A stretch of 64,000 bases of DNA from SHVO01 sp041906145. GTDB lineage: Bacteria > Pseudomonadota > Alphaproteobacteria > Rhodospirillales > Rhodospirillaceae. The notes beneath the pieces are model-generated. The model was given only the letters and a program-made list of their open reading frames with translations. It had not been told where the DNA came from and searched no databases. Below, in pieces: positions 62,088 to 64,000 of the stretch. The translations under genes and the position numbers were made by a program. The number at the start of each line of letters is the position of its first letter. Within the stretch, counting starts at the first letter, position 1. Location: NCBI GenBank assembly GCA_041906145.1, contig JAYRJU010000008.1:1-64000 (forward strand). The letters run 5' to 3'.

Positions 62088-64000
62088 TGCGACTGACCTA
62101 TCTTTCCAACCATCACCGAATCATTCCAACCTGGCAGTTGGTTCAACCATCCAAGGTTCTTCGCAATGAGATCGGAATAAGTGATGGTGACCGGCATCGG
62201 ATTTGGAAAATAGCTTCGCCATGAATGTGAGGCGAAGCTATAGAGCTGGCCGCTTAGATATTTCAGGTCTTTGAAAGTTGAGTCTTTGTGGACATTCAAG
62301 ATGATGCCGCGAGGATGGCCATCACTGTCTTGTCGAAGCTCTCGCTGTCCAATCAGATAAATCAGCATTTCGTATTTCGAAAGCTGAAAAACTTTGCCTC
62401 TTTGAGGAGCCCATCGCCCCTTCTTTTCGTCGGAGGACGACGAGTCAAACATATGGAGTCCATGATCCTCCGAGATCTTTAAAAATGCGTATTCGATATG
62501 ATACTCACGAAACTTGTCCATCATCGCTTTTACCGCTTCAATTTCGTCGCGGTTAAAACGCTTCACGGACGCATGAAAAATCAAACGTATCGTGTCTCCT
62601 TTTTGCCAATTCATACGCTTTTGGATTTTCTGAATTGTGTCAGAGAGAACGCTCGTGAGAACTTTGCAGTATTGATCGGGCGGCACAGCTTTCGAGGTGT
62701 TTGAAAGAATGTAGCTCCCATCACCCGAAAAGACGGTGGTGATGCCCATAATTCTTTGGCCGGCTAAACCGCGCTCATGGCCCACATTGGCGCTGCCAAT
62801 TCCGACCACCAATTCATGAGAGATTGTCGGAGAAGACTTTAACAGCCAAGGCACGCCGCTCATCTTCGCATAGCAAGCGAGCGCCATGTTGTTCAGCGAA
62901 AATCCTAACGAGTAGTCATTCTGTGAAAGGAGTTCGATCGTAAAATCCTGTACCGGAACCTGATGAAGATAGAACAGGCTTTTGCCCAGGTAATACGGAT
63001 TGTTCTTTACGTTGAGCTTTTTGAAGCCCTGACGCACCTGCACTAGCGCGAGGTCCCATCGCCCCCCATCTTCAGACTTTTTCTGGATAGCCGCTTCGAT
63101 AGCCGCGCGATAGCCGGCTACGTCGTCAGTCGGAGTGGTGAAAACCTCAACTCTGCTCGTTCCGATACCAAATTTTCCTTCGAGGCCATTCGCAAAATAC
63201 TTACTACCGGCAATCCCCTTTAAAAGTTTACGCACAAACTGCTCGACGCGCCCTTTATCGTGTTGTGCGCAGATTACGCAAACAGACGGATCATTTCGGT
63301 CAAATGTTCTGCGCGTGTATGGTCCGTACTGCTTGAGACCTTTCTCGGCCCAATCAGCCTGTCCGTTGTCGTTGAAGACGAACACGGGTTTCTGGAGCTG
63401 CTTACATTGGGACTCGATGTCTGGAGCCTCAGCGAAATTTGCATGGGCACCAGTGATTAGTGGTATGCCCTTCGACTGAAAATATCTTTTGAGCGAATCA
63501 ATTTTCGACCGCTTATTGTCCCCGCCGTTGAAGATCGAGATTTTCTTGCGGATGCTTTCTACAACGGCATCCTTTTGTGTGCCGTGTGTATGAGCGATAT
63601 AGTCGTCGAAGTTTTCAATACTTCCTTCGAGATATACGCTTTGAGCTGAAACGCTGTGAGCAGTGCCGTCAGGGCCAGCGACTGTAATCTCATCACCTGC
63701 AACACTTTGAACACTGCCGACTAATTTGCGGAATCCATCGTTGGTAGGAGCGACGATATATCGGCCCTCCAGATCAAAGCCTTGCTTGATAAAGTATTGG
63801 CAATTTTCACTGACATTCCGCCGCGTTGAGCTATCAATAATCAAGCATGGACGGCCTGCGATTATGCGGGTGTCGAGAACAAATTTTACAAACACCTGAA
63901 AAGGATAGTCGGCGCCAACAATCGTAGCGATGAGATTGTCTTCTGGTCTGATGCTGACGAGATCGATGGGATTAAATCCCAACGCTGTACGGCCGAGGGT
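62075..64000 (-). CDS. Prokaryotic Argonaute, catalytically degenerate, 5' end outside window
   Basis: The frame is open to the window edge, so about the N-terminal part is missing. A PAZ/linker-like region (about residues 70-130, numbered from a TTG at 63982) is followed by a MID domain with YYLGKSLFYLHQVPVQ (about 330-345) and a PIWI domain ending in the family-typical SYFPNPMPVTITYSDLIA. Active enzymes have VVGIDVS in the first PIWI strand; here it is VVGIGS (Gly395). The second acidic site also appears lost (LIFHASVKRF). Probably a long-B type guide-binding protein coupled to the downstream nuclease. Confidence 0.88.
   Translation of the reverse strand, partial: TLGRTALGFNPIDLVSIRPEDNLIATIVGADYPFQVFVKFVLDTRIIAGRPCLIIDSSTRRNVSENCQYFIKQGFDLEGRYIVAPTNDGFRKLVGSVQSVAGDEITVAGPDGTAHSVSAQSVYLEGSIENFDDYIAHTHGTQKDAVVESIRKKISIFNGGDNKRSKIDSLKRYFQSKGIPLITGAHANFAEAPDIESQCKQLQKPVFVFNDNGQADWAEKGLKQYGPYTRRTFDRNDPSVCVICAQHDKGRVEQFVRKLLKGIAGSKYFANGLEGKFGIGTSRVEVFTTPTDDVAGYRAAIEAAIQKKSEDGGRWDLALVQVRQGFKKLNVKNNPYYLGKSLFYLHQVPVQDFTIELLSQNDYSLGFSLNNMALACYAKMSGVPWLLKSSPTISHELVVGIGSANVGHERGLAGQRIMGITTVFSGDGSYILSNTSKAVPPDQYCKVLTSVLSDTIQKIQKRMNWQKGDTIRLIFHASVKRFNRDEIEAVKAMMDKFREYHIEYAFLKISEDHGLHMFDSSSSDEKKGRWAPQRGKVFQLSKYEMLIYLIGQRELRQDSDGHPRGIILNVHKDSTFKDLKYLSGQLYSFASHSWRSYFPNPMPVTITYSDLIAKNLGWLNQLPGWNDSVMVGKIGQSQWFL

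Overview
The window looks like part of a conjugative element (integrative element or plasmid) of an alphaproteobacterium. It is GC-rich and carries an almost complete trb type IV secretion operon with TraG, a DUF3363-type relaxase and a TraF-like peptidase. Beside these lie DUF736, ParB, DUF2958 and ArdC-like maintenance genes, as in alphaproteobacterial mobile elements. A GTTC-N7-GTTC sequence, the alphaproteobacterial LexA box, sits between two SOS-type genes. A split DUF6499/DUF2285 gene resembles the frameshifted excision activator FseA of Mesorhizobium elements. I see no integrase, replication initiator, tRNA, rRNA or CRISPR array, so integrated and plasmid states cannot be told apart.

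Layout. Positions 0.6-3.0 kb hold a DNA methyltransferase facing a PD-(D/E)XK endonuclease, a restriction-modification candidate. Positions 3.1-18.7 kb hold the transfer region, nearly all on the minus strand: DUF2274, trbI, G, F, L, J, E, D, C, B, a ribbon-helix-helix protein, traG, relaxase, a repeat-rich oriT candidate, traF, a small HTH protein and DUF736. Positions 19.2-23.2 kb hold an S1/P1 nuclease, ParB, DUF2958 and ArdC. An IS110-family transposase at 23.5-24.5 kb marks the border of a metal-resistance island of about 30 kb (24.9-54.8 kb). The backbone resumes at 54.8 kb with the split DUF6499/DUF2285 gene. The last 9 kb are accessory: several nuclease-like proteins, a LexA-box-controlled divergent pair (YedK-like and Y-family polymerase), and at the right edge a catalytically degenerate prokaryotic Argonaute in an operon with a PD-(D/E)XK nuclease.

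Metal island. A small mer unit (merT plus GDCCVxC protein, divergent merR) lacks a reductase. A cusCBA efflux system has all three CusA methionines. A copA-copB-DUF305 cluster sits behind a three-gene ECF sigma / periplasmic sensor / anti-sigma set arranged as in cnrYXH. A plus-strand operon, cusF-copC-ycnI-copD, ends in an unexpected flgB homologue. A P1B copper ATPase faces csoR across two CsoR-like operators. A MerR regulator faces a CDF transporter, followed by a czcCBA operon with a PII-like protein, a P1B-4 (SPC) ATPase and a degenerate CDF protein. Uptake, periplasmic binding and oxidation, inner-membrane pumping and trans-envelope efflux are thus all covered for copper, and most of them for Zn/Cd/Co.

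The most informative new signal is a shared promoter-like motif, GAGGGA-N15-CGTA. It occurs with identical spacing upstream of the anti-sigma gene, copA and cusF; two copies lie back to back in a perfect 20-bp palindrome. It is a good candidate for the target of the island's own sigma factor and would place the orphan flgB in a metal-responsive regulon.
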